Origin: Gyrodactylus bullatarudis
Lineage: Eukaryota; Platyhelminthes; Monogenea; Gyrodactylidea; Gyrodactylidae
DNA length: 64,000 nt
Direction: 5' to 3'
Assembly: GCA_012064415.1 (NCBI GenBank)
Contig: SSNU01000302.1
Span: 1-64,000 of the forward strand
Part shown: positions 44,017 to 57,982 of the stretch, one piece after another
Layout of the letters: each line of letters opens with the position of its first letter
Position numbering within the stretch: position 1 is the first letter of the stretch
Program-made: the position numbers and the translations under genes
The notes under the pieces: generated by a model
Database searches by the model: none
The model's input: only the letters and a program-made list of their open reading frames with translations
Told to the model about the DNA's origin: nothing

Positions 44017-47000
44017 AGATTTCGATAAATATTCGAATTCGTGCTCTATTGCATTTTAGGTCTTTGTTTTCCTCTAAAAAGTTCACAATTCTTAAAAAGG
44101 TAGAAACTCCTTATTCACTCGGAAAAAATGTTGATTTTTTTCGGGATTTATTGTTTGAAGACTCAAGAGTTTATCAAATCTTTTAACTTTTACCGTTTCA
44201 ATTCGAAAAACTTGTTAAGGAATTTACCAAATTGAATGTTTAATTTCAAAATCGTATGAAATCTTTGCATTCTAAATAAAAGTAATCGGAAGAAGTAAGC
44301 CTCTTATCTAACGAATTGAAAAAATCTGTACTCAAATAACAGACTATTCTCTTTAGCTCAGGAGTAAAGTGAATCTTTACGATTTGAAATTCCTAGAAAG
44401 AAAAGGAGAAGAGGTCCATTTGCTTTCCATCTCACCGATGAGGAGAGAAAACCAAAGGAATGTCTGTTTATAATTTATGCAAATTCGACGAATGAGATTC
44501 AGTTATCAAATCGCAAGAGAAAAATACTCTTATTTTCTGTTGAATTAGAATCATTCAGGATTGATTAGTTTTTATTTTTCAATCAAAATCTCCTCACTTT
44601 GGTGAAACATGCCCTTAACACGCTGAGTCCGACTGTCTCTGTTGATAAAATGTCTACTCTGATTCCATCATCAGTTAAGGCTTTGTCCACCTTTGAAGTT
44701 TTAGCTGATGAAGTTCAAGCGATATTGCATATTTGAATTCTCGATAAAATACATCTTACTTTTTTTATGATCCTGGTGAATAGGTTTTCAAAAAAGCGTT
44801 TTAAAAATCAATGCTTTGCGTATTTCAGGAAATTAATGGATTTCATATCGAATGGGTGTTAAGTTTCTTGAGTGGTAGGGGAAATTTCAAGACTTAAAAG
44901 TATATATGTTACCGTCAAAATGGGAAATCAGTGAATGGACGGTAATTCCCTAGTTAATAATGGGAATTATATCAAATAATGAGATTTTATTTTATTCAAA
45001 GGGCTTGTTTCTTTGGTTATGTTGTCTTTTTTGACTACAATTTTTTCATAAAAAGGATCAAGGAATTATTCAGGAGATAACCCAATCCTTCTGAAATCAC
45101 ACTTAGTTCCTAAAGAATTTTGAAATACAAAAAGTCAATAAAGAAGTAAATATCCTCTGTTTGTAAAATAGTTAATTGTGTCCTGTATCTTGGAGAGAAA
45201 AAATTCCTACTTAAGTGCTTCTTACTTCAAATTCCCATTAGTCTGCCCTGAATAACAATGGAATTTCTGTTTGAGATTGCATTATCGGGAATGTAAAGAA
45301 AAGCTAAAACTGCATTGTTGAGTAATGAATTGTTGGTATTCTATTTCTCAATTTAGTACTTATTCAAAAATTGGGAAATCTCTGAAAGGAGCCTTCCCTG
45401 TTTTTATATAGTCAGCCTATAAGTTTTAATTTATCTAGAATACATTCAATCAGAATAAAAATAGTAAAATATAATCATAAAAAATCAAGTATCTATACTA
45501 TAGATTCTGACACAATAATAGTTATCATTTTTGTGTAATATTTCTATTGGTCAATATTTCAATTTATATTTTTTCGAATTTATCAACGATTTCTCGTACT
45601 AATTTATTTCAACAATTAATAGTGACAATCATGTAATTCTTAACTGAAACTTAGCAAATTCCCATAAAATTTAACGCTCTTTCAAATAGTGCTATTCGTT
45701 TTTAAAAATTCCTCATGGTTTAAGAGATATTATATCTCAAGGGTACATTCGAAAAAGGAAAAAATACTCTTTTCAATGGTGTATCAAACTTGATATTATC
45801 TTAAGAGAGTATTGAAGCGTTTCAGATAAACAGAATTTGGTTTCTGGTGCTTGGTTCTGATTGGTCAATGAATAATCAATGCTCATTGGTCGAATATTTT
45901 GGGGCAGAGAGGTATAGTTAAATGTGTGAAATTGACTGTATGATGGTGAGAACTGGTAAAAGCTTTCCTTTGCATTCCAGGGCTCTCAAATCCGAATTTT
46001 TGAAGAAACCCTCTAGACATGTTTTTTTATAACTTTTCGAGTCAATTCGTTTATTTGATTGAAAATAAGAGAGTGTTTTAAAAACCATAGATATCAAACA
46101 ACTTTATTATTGTATTTAGTAGTAATTTTGTACTTTTTTGACAAAAATCTTTAGTTTTGTTCTCATTTGTTTGACCTCAACAGATTCCCTGCATAAGCCT
46201 AGTAGCCTCATCAATAAAATTTTCATTTAAAGTACGTTCCCTCCCCAGTTGATGGATAAAAAATATCTCTACGAAAAAAAAGAATAGGAAAAATAATTTA
46301 TCCCTTTTATTGCCATCCACGCCACCACAAGTTTAGTGCGCCAAGTCTTCCCATACGAGAAATTATAACTTTTTTTTATTATAGAATTTTCTCATTTTAA
46401 TTCTGTACTCATCTTTATATTAATTCTGTCAATCAAGCATTCTTTTTTGGTATAATTGCCTTGAAAATAGAATTCTCTCAAGAGTGCTCAGAGAATAGGC
46501 TTAACTCTAGAACACTGATTTATTTTTCCCACTCATAACTGATCAGCATAGAACAAGTGTGATTTTAAATTTAAATTCTACAGTATTTCCACTTTAATTA
46601 TAAGCCAATGGTGAGTCGTAGAGCGGAATAAATATGCTTGTTGATTAACACACAGTCTAGCAAAATAATACTTTCTTCTTGTATACAATTTTGATAGAAT
46701 GTTGATTAGATTGAAATAAAAAGATTTTGAAAATAATTTAGTGCGTAGATTTCTTATTGTAGAGGCCTTATTTTTGCTCTAAGAGCTTTTTAGTAAAAAG
46801 TGAATTATACCTCGCGTTACAATTCTCAAAAGATGAAAATAATCTTCTTACAGATTAGAAACTTTGCTTGGTAGTCACTTTCAATTTTCAATTTCTTTAC
46901 CAAATTTGAAGATATGATTCACGTGATTCAATAACGTCCGAAAATCTGCTTAATATCCTATTTGTGAACTTGAATAATATTGGTGATTCTGAAAATTTGC

Positions 47001-48691
47001 TCTAAAAAATTAATGAGCAAATTTTATTGAAGAATTTTTTTCCTTGATTAACACAACTTCTGATGGTCTTTTGATTTTTCTAAACAGAACTTTTTTTTAT
47101 TGTCCTTGTCCCCAGATCGATTTCTCTCACAAGGCCTCCAAAAGTTTTAATAACGGATCATTAGATCTCAAAATTTTTAAATATCAATTTTGATCACTTA
47201 ATTTTATGTTTTCTTCTTAAATTCTGTTGAAAAATGAATAGTTACTTGGTTTCGGCCTATGCGAAGACTATTTTCAGAATAGCTTTAGTTAAAGAAGGAA
47301 AAGTTTTTTTCTCCTTCACCCACAAGTCTGTGCTGTCATCATTATACAAAATTGAGAAATTAAAGTCTCATGATTTTCCTGTTTGATGTGTCTTGTTACT
47401 GCTGTATCCTTCTTTAGATGATCATTTTTCCTGGTTGACAATTTCCTAATCGTACGTCCTATATAAGAATTACTCAATTTTGTATAAAAATGCGCGTGAT
47501 GATAGCACAGATTTGTGGGTGAAGAAGAAATTCTTCATCAATCACTTTGAACCAAACCTGCGTGTTCAGAAAAATTACTCTTATAACCTTCATTTTCCAA
47601 GGGTGGATTTAAATCTCTTATTCAAGCTGTTGGGCATGATGCAGGAGATTTTCCGTACAATGACCAAAATTTATAAATTTGCTGAGAATATTAGGAAAAC
47701 GTTTTTATGCCAATCAAAAACAGTTAAAAATGAGGCCTTTTACTTTTCAAGATCATAGAAAGATTCCTTTAAAATTCAATAGGAAAATTTTTGTGTCGAA
47801 TGATGGGTTTTTTTTGGGTGGGTTTGAAGAAAATAAGCCGCTAAAATTTGCGGTCAAAGTCAAAAAAATTTTTTTTCTAATTTTTGGTAAAATTTTCTGC
47901 TTTCATCTCCTGAAAAGTCTGGTTTCCAATGAGATATTTCAAAATTTTAAATTGAAATCTAGTTCAAAATTTTGTGCTGATTCCGGATCTGGTCATTACT
48001 TTTTCATACCTATTTCGAGTCTCCCAGAATGCATCTGAATCATTGAGTGCTTTTTTAGCCCGAGTATTAATCCCCCTTTTTATCAATGTTTTTTTTTAAA
48101 GTTTATGCACACACCTTAGTACTTCGAAGATGGAACGATTGTTTTAAGATGATCCTAAAAAAATCACCATTTGGACTTTATGATCTTAATTCTTTTTTGA
48201 TCAATTTAAAAAATATACTCAATTTAAAAAAATCTTAATTATAATTACTTTTGCGAAAATCTAATTTAAAAATATTTTTAATTAGAAATTTTCCAAAAAT
48301 TCGATTTCCCCCATTATCTCTGAAACTGAGAACGATATCAGGATTCTGAGAACAGATTTGAAATCAGCATAAAATTCCTTTTTTAACAGACCTTTAAAAA
48401 AAATTTTCCATGACCACCCGTGTAACCAGATGGATCCAGAATGCTTTTGAAAAAGTTGAGGATGACACTGATCGGTCAGTGTATAAACTGATTATAATTT
48501 CTACATTGGTCGTAGCATATTCACTAAACAGGTTAATTATAATAATTATAGCTTGTAATTTGTTAAGCTAAAGATTTAGAAATCCCTTGTAAATCTTTTG
48601 TTATGTTAAAACCTGATAAAATTATTTTCTTATTTTGTGGTAATCCAATTCAATTTGGTTCTCTGAGTTTAAACTAATGTTGGTAGAGTTG
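44017..48691. other. Intergenic, no gene recognised
   Basis: An imperfect inverted repeat at 47305-47355 and 47472-47535 (CTTCACCCACAA and TTGTGGGTGAAG) forms a hairpin of about 230 bases. 44640-44880 is decayed TTAA-type sequence related to 16670-17105. The open frames at 47480-48038 start in this hairpin and show no domain. Confidence 0.5.
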
Positions 48692-49369
48692 ATATGAAGT
48701 TGGGAATCTGTGATTTTTACAGAAATCTCGATTTTTCATCAAGAATTCGAATTTTTTAAAGATTTCATGGAATCCTACCCATGTTGCCCACTTTTAGCAG
48801 TTGAAGAAAAAAAATTCGGTCATTTTTAAAATTCCCATTTGGCGCAAAAATCCCATTTTTTCGAATTTTGAACCGAAAATTTTAATTAAAATTAATGATA
48901 ATATTAATTTGAAAGTGGGAATGGGATCAATATTAGATAATGAAGGTGAATAGCACCGTCAAATTATCGACAGTTTCCCCATTTTTGAGAGATTTTGAAT
49001 AATCGAAATTTCATTGATTTTCAAGTAGTGAAAATGATAAACAAACAGAAATTCCGCTTCTAAACTATAATAAGGCTATGCATCAGATAAGATCAAGTTG
49101 AATTGATTTTCTTGTCTTACCCTGATCTTGAAAACACTCTCTCGATTAGCCTCTCACTTTCAAATCAATAAAAATTTTCATTTCAAAGTTCGAAAAAATG
49201 GGATTTTGGCGCCAGATGGGAATTAAAAAATTGACAATATTTTTCATTAGAAATTTTTTTATCAGAATTAGGATTCCAATAAAAATTTAAAATTTTCGAA
49301 TTTTTGATGAAAAAATCGAGATTTCTGTAAAAATCATAGATTCCCAACTTCATATCAATTAGCTTATAA
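48692..49369. repeat. Full-length family B foldback element
   Basis: TTGATATGAAGTTGGGAATC opens it and GATTCCCAACTTCATATCAA closes it. Arms of about 300 bases mirror each other (ATTTGGCGCAAAAATCCCAT versus ATGGGATTTTGGCGCCAGAT). No coding. Confidence 0.82.
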
Positions 49370-51127
49370 GTACGTTAAGAAATAGATGAGATTATAAAAA
49401 AGGTTACCTGCAATGATCTCGTTCTAGAGTTAACTGTTCGGTAGAAACAGTTACATTGTAGACTTGAAACAGTTGGGAAACTCCCCAAAATCACTATCCC
49501 ATATAATATTTACATAAATTATAATTTCCAAGGCATAGTTTATTTAATTACATAGGCAAAGAATTACAATATAATATGGGCCTAGTAGTTGACAATATAG
49601 TCCATCCACCACCCTCCTTAACTTACTCGTTTACTTTTAAATGAAGGTGACTGTGAAGAAATTACAAAATCTGGAAACATAAACTATGGTGTGTTGTCTC
49701 TTGTATGTTATTCTAGATAAAGTAGAGACAGAAATCTCAGATGATTGCAATGAGGTAGTTGATGTTTTATTGTGTGTTTAAGCCAGAGGGAGAGAGGATA
49801 CTCTGCTACTCCTGCCTGACATTCTCTCTGAAAGAGAGTGAAAGAATTATGTAGAGATGTGGTTAGACAGGATCAATCCATCTTGTATTAATTTTTTAAT
49901 AGATAACTTTGAAAAATTAAATAAATAAATTCCCTAATCGAATAAATGAGCAAACAGATCAAGAACAATTAATAGATACTGTACTCTGAACGATATATAC
50001 CCAAAAAAACGATTATCGATCAAAACTAATTCATTGATTATTTATTCTTATTTTTTGATATGATATTTTTCCTCTCTTGGAGACTATGCGCTATAAAGTT
50101 TTAAATTATTGATCTAGCCAGCTCTTAGCGAAAATTCTATATAACTTGTTCCTTACGAGTGCAGTTGTGAAATATTCAATATACGCGAGCGGATTTTATT
50201 ATAACATGAAAGTAAACTTTTACTGTATATCCAGGGGTAAGATACCAAACCCTTTGCACCTATTAAGTTTGAACCAATTAGAACAAAGAACTCTTTTTCT
50301 TCTAATTCGAATTTTATTGGTTAACTTTTTTTTGGATAATAGGACTGATTTTTCATACTTTTCATTCGTCTAACTAGATTGACTCAAGTCACACAGATTA
50401 CAATTACATTAGTATCACCAAGCTAATTTCCCGGGCTCACGGTAACAATAAGCATCAATTCAACAGCAACGAAATTTTCTACTTCTTTTGATACTGAAAG
50501 TTTAGGGAGAAGAAAGGTTTGTTTTTATTATCATGGGATAGTTTTTGTTATAAAATTTTCTTGGGAATAAGTGAAAACATGATAATGACGAAAATTATTA
50601 GAAAAATTATATATATAAATATATTGCCACATCGCCAAGGTAACTGAATAAGCAAAAGAGAGGAATTGCTTCCCACTATGAGTGAGAAGAAAGCTCATGG
50701 ATAAAGAAAAACACTGTGTTTGTGTAGGAATTCTTAACTTTGTTAGTTATCTTCATTCTCCTTTCTTACATTGAGCAATGGTCTTACACAATGTATATTA
50801 TTTATTGATTAGTTTTCTCAGTTTTTGTATGTATATATTTTTAAGGTAATAAGAATAGTGAAATGGTCTCTTTCAGAATTGACCGATCTAATAAATGCTT
50901 AGAGTTGAAAATCTCGAGAGCAGAACTATTTAGAACTTAGAAAGTTATAAAGATCAATTAATTGACTTGATTCATTACGAAATCTGAAATAAGTAGGAGT
51001 AGATTTGATTGAAATATAACCAATCTGTATCCAAAGTCTCTTCCAGACATTTCGGTACTGAGATAGTTAAGTTATTTGAAACGCTTGTATACCTAAACTT
51101 TCTTAAATTTTTATCTAAAACGCTGAG
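49370..51127. other. Intergenic, nothing recognised
   Basis: AT-rich sequence without supported genes or clear repeats. Confidence 0.4.
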
Positions 51128-51770
51128 TCTAGATTTTACTTTTTTTTAACTCCGGAAAGTTGGGAAAAAATTTATTTTTCGAATTCCATAATGAAATCAG
51201 CCAATTAAAAAAATTCAATCTGAGCAAAATTAGGCCATTTTTTGAATTTCGAAAATTTCCACTTTTTTAACTTGCAAATCCAAATTTTCATCGATTCCAA
51301 AGATTCAAAGCAGTTAAATGCAGATATTCGAGATCTGAATTAGACAAAGAATTCGAATTGGGCCGTGGAGGTAGAAAGGAACCCTACTGTTTTCAAGAAA
51401 AAGTTAAACTTTTAAATTTCGGATCATTCCCCTTCGTGATAATCGATAAATTCAAAATTTTCAATTTCCCACAATAATGACGCATTTCTGTAAATTTCTG
51501 CAGCCGAATACGAATTCTTTGTCTAATGTTGATCTCAAAAATCTACATATAATCTGCTTCAAATCTTTGGAATCGATAAAAAATTTGAATCCGAAAGTTG
51601 AAAAAGTGAAAATTTGGGGCATTTTCGAAACTCAAAAAATGGCCTAACTTTGGTCAGATTGAATTTTTTATAATTTGCACAACTTATTGGCTGATTTTAT
51701 CATGGAATACGAAAAATAAATTATTTTCTAACTTTCCGGAGAAAAATATTGAGTTAAAAAAAAAAGAAAA
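51128..51770. repeat. Family A foldback copy with degraded ends
   Basis: The GGAAAGTTGGGAAAAAATTT left block is mirrored by TAACTTTCCGGAG on the right, and CGAATTGGGCCGTGG/GCAGCCGAATACGAATTC lies near the centre. The outer CTAGTTGACATGAAG ends are lost. Confidence 0.6.
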
Positions 51771-51776
51771 TTCAAA

Positions 51777-52031
51777 TTAAATGAAGCTTTGGCTTTAAAA
51801 ACTACCAAAGAAACAGAGCTTAGATCAAATTCAGGATTCATAAACGAAAATGTTGATAGTGCAGTGGTTGATGAAGCGTGTAAGAACATTTTTCCTCGAA
51901 AATACTCATCAGAAAAACTAAAAGATAGCGTCATATTCAAGAGATTAACAAAAGAATTTTATTTTCAAATTGAAAAAAGCGATATTCTAAATAATATCTT
52001 GATTCAATTACTGCAAATAGATTTTTATTGA
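51777..52031 (+). CDS. Unrecognised 80-85 residue open frame
   Basis: An open frame after a foldback copy has a protein-like composition (NSGFINENVDSAVVDEACKN, RKYSSEKLKD) and no low-complexity runs. I do not recognise it. It may be a fragment of a transposon gene or chance. There is no ATG at its start, which uses TTG/ATG-like positions near 51781-51789. Confidence 0.2.
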   Translation, partial: LNEALALKTTKETELRSNSGFINENVDSAVVDEACKNIFPRKYSSEKLKDSVIFKRLTKEFYFQIEKSDILNNILIQLLQIDFY

Positions 52032-52359
52032 AAGAATAACACGCTTCGATAAATCTATTATATTTCTTAGTGCGTTAGTTTGCAATTTCCTTGAGTAACG
52101 ATAGTTAAATATATTATATTATTCATTTTTCAGTACTGACCGTGATTCAAGATATAATCCTTAAAAAAACTTGTTCATTTGTTGGTAAACACAATAGGCT
52201 CAGGTTTCCAAAGATTATTTCATGAATCCAGGGTTGAAGTAAAAGTATTGATAAAATATTGAAAGTTTCTTTTGCTCAAAGCAATGTACTAAAAAGGAAA
52301 TAAGAATTATTAGAATCTTTTACTTGCTGTAGTAATAACAATAGCGGTTAAAATACTAA

Positions 52360-52470
52360 TTGATATGAAGTTGGGAATCTACGATTTTTACAGAAATCTC
52401 GATTTTTCATCAAGAATTCGAATTTTTTAAAGATTTCATGGAATCCTACCCATGTTGCCCACTTTTAAGA
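52360..52470 (+). repeat. Solo left arm of family B
   Basis: Nearly identical to 48692-48800, from TTGATATGAAGTTGGGAATC to TACCCATGTTGCCCACTTTT, after which the dispersed repeat of 37560 follows. Confidence 0.75.
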
Positions 52471-52639
52471 TTTGACCGCAATGGATTTGTTTTCATTTCA
52501 TCGATTTTAAAAAGCTCTTAGTCTCTTTTTCACTCAGAAAAATTACTGGAAAACAAGAGGGGGGCAAATATTTTATGGATTAGCCGAATATTTCTCCACA
52601 AAAGGTCTTGATTTCTGTTTGTACTATTGCAATTATTTA

Positions 52640-53500
52640 TGTAATAAAAATGTGAAAAATCAAACAGGAACCTAAAAGGAGTTTTACAAGGATCGACCAT
52701 TGGCCCAACTCTCTTCAATCTTGTTTTTTCCCAGATAACACCGTCTACCACTGATAAAACTTACTTCAAGTATGCCGATGATATAAAAATCCTATGTCCA
52801 TGCAAACACGGCACAGATATTATTCATTATGAACTTAGACACATCCCTGACTAAAATCGGCTTATCATTGAATCTTGTTAAAACGAAAATTCTCTGCCTA
52901 TCTCCCACTATTACATTAACGCCGGATCTCATTCCCTTGATTGTATCTCAAATTAGGACTTGGGACTAAACTACTCCAATAAACTTGACACCTCGATTCA
53001 TGCCACTTCTATTCTCAAAACGTTAAGAATCAAATCCTATTTTCTTAGAAAATGTGTGCACTCCCCCAGTCTGCGGTTACTCCTTTTTAAGCAGTGCATA
53101 CTACTCCATCTGAACTATGGAGCCTCCCTCCTCTCCAACCTCCCTGCCGGAGCAATTAAGAAAACTGAGAACCTCCCATTTCAATTCCTCCGTTCATGCT
53201 TTGGCCCTTATTCATATAAACAACTTTTAGCCAAGGCTAATCTTTACCCCATCTGGCTGAGAAGAATCGCATTTTCTGCTGTACTCTATCACAAAATCCC
53301 ACCTACTGTCAATCGAAATTACCACCTTCGCTCATCTAGAGGTTTCACGATTCTTCTTACAGCGCTTCATCCCTTAAGACACAGATTTCAACTTAATTTT
53401 GATGTTTTTAAAAACCTAAAGATCTCCCAGATAAGTCCTATTATTTCAATTTATGTACCAGATAATCATAACTATTTTACTAACTTTTTCAAATAAAAAT
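52640..53500 (+). mobile_element. Decayed non-LTR retrotransposon (LINE) ORF2 3' end
   Basis: A frame from about 52665 reads KGVLQGSTIGPTLFN and FKYADDIKIL, the QGS..GP and YADD boxes of a non-LTR reverse transcriptase. A stop near 52853 and frame changes follow. Coding then resumes in 52960-53496 with the post-RT region (LLLFKQCILLHLNYGASLL, AIKKTENLPFQFLR). The layout suits a Jockey/CR1/I-type element, truncated at its 5' end. AATAAA occurs at the very end. The copy is dead. Confidence 0.8.
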
Positions 53501-54734
53501 CTTATATATATAAAAATCCTCAGAATAACAAAGTTGCCTTGTAAGTAGTAAGATCATCTTTCTGCTATTGAACGCTTAAAAATAAAACTTCGGCTCTATT
53601 ATGTCACTACTGTGTACTTATAATAATTCGAAACACAATTATATGAATAACTTTTACGGCCGGGTATTTCAAAATTACCAAAATTGAATTCCTGAAATCT
53701 ACTCCTATTGTCTAACAAAAACCTTCACAAGCTAACTGAATTTTTGATATGCTATTCAGTTTTTCCAGCTGATTCTCGTGGTGCTATTAGTTTTTACTCG
53801 AATTAATTTTTACGGCCAGCACTTGCAGTTAAAAATTTTAACGAGCTTTTTCTTTTGAAAAGGTCTAGATTGCCTCAGAGTTTCTGAAATTTTACCTTGA
53901 ATTCAAAAGAAATCTATGTAAATTTTCAAGTTTATTAATCGATAATCAATTCTTGAAGAAAATTCAATACAAGAAACATTGGTAGGATGAAGAATTTAAT
54001 TTCAGTCATCTTTGAAAAAAGTTTCCTTCCTACGATGAATGAAAAATAATGTTTTTTTCACAATTGACATTAATATCAGCATCTATCCAATATTAGTATA
54101 ATGATGAAATATCACTTTAGATAGAATATCAAGCAAGATCATCTGTTTTATTATTTTTAACTAGAAAACAATGATAATATTGATGATAACTTATTGACTT
54201 ACCATACTAATACACTCAATAATATCAAGGTGTATGGGGTAATACACATATAAGAAACATTACAACAAGACAGAGGATACACAGCCAGTGATACACACAC
54301 CTATCAAATAAGGAATAATTCTCATCAATTTTTTTTGTCTTTCTCAATAGAAACTCACTATCTCTAAGAATTTGAATTCAACTATAGTAATACTTTTCTT
54401 ATTCGAAAATGAACCCATCAAGATAAATAATAAAATACTTGGATATATAAAGAAGCAAGAACATGACATCATTTGAGATGATTATGGGTTGATTTTTCTT
54501 TGTTGGTCAAGTAGGAGGGATAACTCGTTATTTCTTAGGATCGTCATTAGACGCGGAAAACAAGAACGGTCGTTGATATTTGAGGAAACACTCCATTTTT
54601 CTATCATCTTTATTGCTTTAAAATAAATAGATTTCTATAGATCTTTCAAAAATTGATTAGTGGTTTATTTGTCAACTTAAGGCTCAAAATTTGTCTCCGA
54701 TTTTTTTCAAAATATTTATTTTCGTATGTTTTTC
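53501..54734. other. Intergenic, nothing recognised
   Basis: AT-rich without supported genes or clear repeats. Confidence 0.4.
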
Positions 54735-55224
54735 TTAACCCTTTCATGTCCCAAATTATTTTTTTTCATCACACAAATGAGAAAATAATCACGCTGATTC
54801 TGAATCTGAAATCCTTTTTGAGAGCCAACTTATCATTTCAAAGATAATAGAGGTTAAATTGGCATTTTTTGGCTCTAAAAGCAGTTATCTTCTAAACTAT
54901 ACGAGATATCGATCAGACGATTGCATATTTGGAATCTACGACTATTTTTTTACTTTCTAAGACCTCAGCAAATAGGTTTTCAAAAAAAACATTCTAAATA
55001 TTTTTCAAATATTTGACAACATTTTCAAAAAATCACCCTTCTTCAAGTAACTATGGTATGCATCAGTGAAAAGTTATTTTTATGAGTTATACATAATTTT
55101 GTAGCTTAATGAATTTTCTTTCTAAAGAGGGGTAAACAAAGTGTTTTAGGTATCTTTCAGTTAAAATTATCGCTTGAGAAAGGGATGTGTTCCACTGGTG
55201 GAACAATGGGACATGAAGGGTCAA
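54735..55224. mobile_element. TTAA-type MITE, 490 bases, uninterrupted copy
   Basis: Ends TTAACCCTTTCATGTCCCA and TGGGACATGAAGGGTCAA. The left target reads TTAA and the right has mutated to TCAA. An internal CCACTGGTGG palindrome is near the right end. Partial copies: 42456/44016 (split by insertion), 14405-14480 and 18540-18595. Non-coding. Confidence 0.8.
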
Positions 55225-56339
55225 ACCGATTTCCAAAGAATCTGCAGAAAATTTTAAGACCTCAATGTAGAAAAGAGATTTTTCTTGATAATTTGTAAAT
55301 TTCCAAATTCATTGAGACTGGCTGTAATTTTCTTGGTTCAAAAGGTTTATGCAACTGATTAACAGTGTGATATAGAGAAAAGAGGTTCTCAATGATAGCG
55401 GAATACAGATAGAGATCCAGCTAAAAAGAAATCCGTTCATTTCAGCTCGAATGAATTATTCCAAATATGCCCATGTTAATTCCCTTCAATCAAAAGTTAA
55501 AAAAAATAGAAAATCTAATTTACTTATAATTTGATTATTATGAGTCCTAGTGTTATTTTTATTTAATTTCATTCTACTCAGCTCACTGAATAGATCAGAA
55601 ATGTACGAGAAATCGGAATTGTACTGTCACCTCTTGGAATTAATTCATTTAAGTTATCTATCAATTAATTGAGTATACTCAAATGTAGTTTTGATTGGAT
55701 CAAGTATAGGTATAATCAAATATAATTTTATTATCTCTAATCAAATAGAATATAACGTTTTGAAAATCGTCCGGAAACAACAAAATAAGATTTATTTTAA
55801 GGGTTTTCAATCGAATGAGCTATTGAAATGTGGTGATAGGTATGAGAGAAGACGATGTAGTTGGTGTAGACATGTATTGAATTAGGACTGTGTTATTTGT
55901 GTACAGATGAAAAACCAATTTAGAACCAAAAAAATGAAACGAACAATGTTGAGAAGGAAAGTTGATTCTCATTGATCGTTGGAATGGATCGTTTAGAATA
56001 AAACAAAATCTAGAAATGGCAGAGAGGATAACTCGGCTCGTCATGTTAGAAATTGACTCTAACAATGAAATATGATGGCAGATGGCTAATAGGAAGTACA
56101 TTAGATAAGAAACAGAGAGATTCATAGTTTTTGATGACTTGCCTGTGTAACCACGTGATTAAACAAATTAACCTCCAATGATCTTATTGGTCAATCAGGG
56201 TCCTTTATTCTGATGGATCGTGCACACAAGAGTTTATTTTTTTACATTATTGCTATCAAGTAGTATGGTATAATAAGTGAGGTTTTCAAGGGATAATTCA
56301 AACGCTGTGCTGTTACATAAAATTGAATGATGAGAATTA
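55225..56339. other. Intergenic, nothing recognised
   Basis: AT-rich. Opposed open frames at 55691-56125 show no domain. Confidence 0.4.
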
Positions 56340-57267
56340 TATATGTTGCAATCAATCTATAGAACTTGATAGTTATATATATTCTTCGCCGATTATGTAT
56401 AATAATCAAGCCTCTGATCAAAATTTCAAAATTAAGGTAAATGGAAGAGATGAATTGATCTTGGTGCGATTTTTATGCTAATTCCGAATCTGCTTCCAGA
56501 TCTGAAAAATTCCTTATAAATTATGAGATTAAAAAAAATAAAAATTCCAAACCCGTATATGTTTCCTTTTAACTTTTTACCGAATGGATTAAACTTTAAA
56601 TTTGTGTCGATCGATATGAAATGTGTGGATTTTCTAAATTGATGCTTAATAAAAAAATTGCTCGAATTTTTTAAAGATTTCTGTGGAAATTTTGGCATTT
56701 CTGGACAAAGATAAGATTATTCAAAATTTTAGAGAGCTTGCCAGACTGATTTTTTTTAAATAAAGAAAAATAGTATCAATTCTCAAATTTTTCATCAAGA
56801 TATTGAATTTGATCAAGATTTTTCCAGAATCTAGATCGTAAGCTCAACATTCAAGAAATATAAACTAGCTTTAGAAAGAGAACATGTTACAGACATTGCC
56901 AAACCATAGTATTAGGAGATTACATATTAAACAATTATGTTCGAGTACTAGGTTAGTGTACAATACAGAGTATAAAGAGTATAAAAGATAGCCACTATTC
57001 TATTTAAAAAGAAATAGGGTAATGAATCGGAGCTTTTACCTGTAGTTCTTCATAATAAGAATAGGTACACCATACCTCATTTGTCTTTTGGGTTAACATG
57101 CATGTAGAACCCCTGACTTTTTATCAGACAAGAGTTATATATAATCGTCAGAGTTTCTCTTCATTCAAGATAAGAATTATATATAATGAGCAGAGGTTTG
57201 ATTATTATACATAATCAGCGAAGATTATATATAACTATCGAGTTCTATAGAATGATTGCAACATATA
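56340..57267. mobile_element. 1-kb transposon with long TIRs (copy 2, opposite orientation)
   Basis: Reverse-complement relative of 8157-9191: same TATATGTTGCAATC ends and interior. The left TIR is shortened after CAAGCCTCTGATC. The minus open frame at 56432-56698 is inside it and is not supported as a gene. Confidence 0.82.
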
Positions 57268-57414
57268 TACCATATTCCTAAGAATCTCAGCAAATTTCAT
57301 CCTTAGAGTAGGAATTCTTGGTCTTCAATACCAGTAATTTTGGTGTTGCATTTCCGGCACGATAAATAATATATTCAGAGACGAGGCTTAATGAATATGA
57401 ATATTGAATGGGCC

Positions 57415-57660
57415 GATTAGACATTAAGTTGGGAATCTATGATTTTTACAGAAATCTTGATATTACAGAATCCGAAATTTTTAAAGATTTTTTGAAATCC
57501 AACTCACTTTGCCCAGTTTTACCAGTTGAAGAAAAAAGATTCTGAAAAAAATTTTTTTTTCAAATTTCGATTTGGCACCAAAATCCCATTTTTTCGAACT
57601 TTGAACGGAAAATTTTTATTGATTGAAAGTCTGAGGTTGATCAAAAGAGGTTTTAATAAT
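57415..57660 (+). repeat. Family B left-arm fragment
   Basis: TTAAGTTGGGAATCTATGAT and the CAAAATCCCATTTTTTCGAA block match family B. It lies shortly upstream of the receptor gene. Confidence 0.6.
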
Positions 57661-57982
57661 TAAAAAATAATTCAATTTGACAATTCTTACACTTTTTCAA
57701 TCTTTCAAGCTCAACATTGAAAAAATGATTCTCCGATTGGTAAAAATAGGCTATCTGGATTCCAAAGATTCTTCTTGAGTTTTCTCTTTATAAAACATCA
57801 TAAATACCAAACTTCAGTGAATTAACAGTTTTTTGATATTGCTTTGATATCAATTAATTCATATGTTTGTTTTTATAGCTCAATGCTGAACAACTAAATC
57901 AAAAAATGAATCCAAAATGAAGTAAGACTGAAGTCAAATAGAGAATTATTCGGTTCAATTTTCCTCTGATAACGATGATGAA

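Noticed and set aside
47480..48038. Two overlapping plus-strand ORFs
   Set aside because: They begin in a hairpin arm and change frame, with no domain or homologous motif.
56432..56698. Minus-strand 88-residue ORF
   Set aside because: It lies wholly inside the 1-kb inverted-repeat transposon, is lysine/phenylalanine-rich AT sequence, and is not recognisable as a protein.
11276..57660. Recurring foldback blocks as a CRISPR or satellite array
   Set aside because: Copies are dispersed, not tandem, and have transposon-like inverted ends; the genome is eukaryotic.
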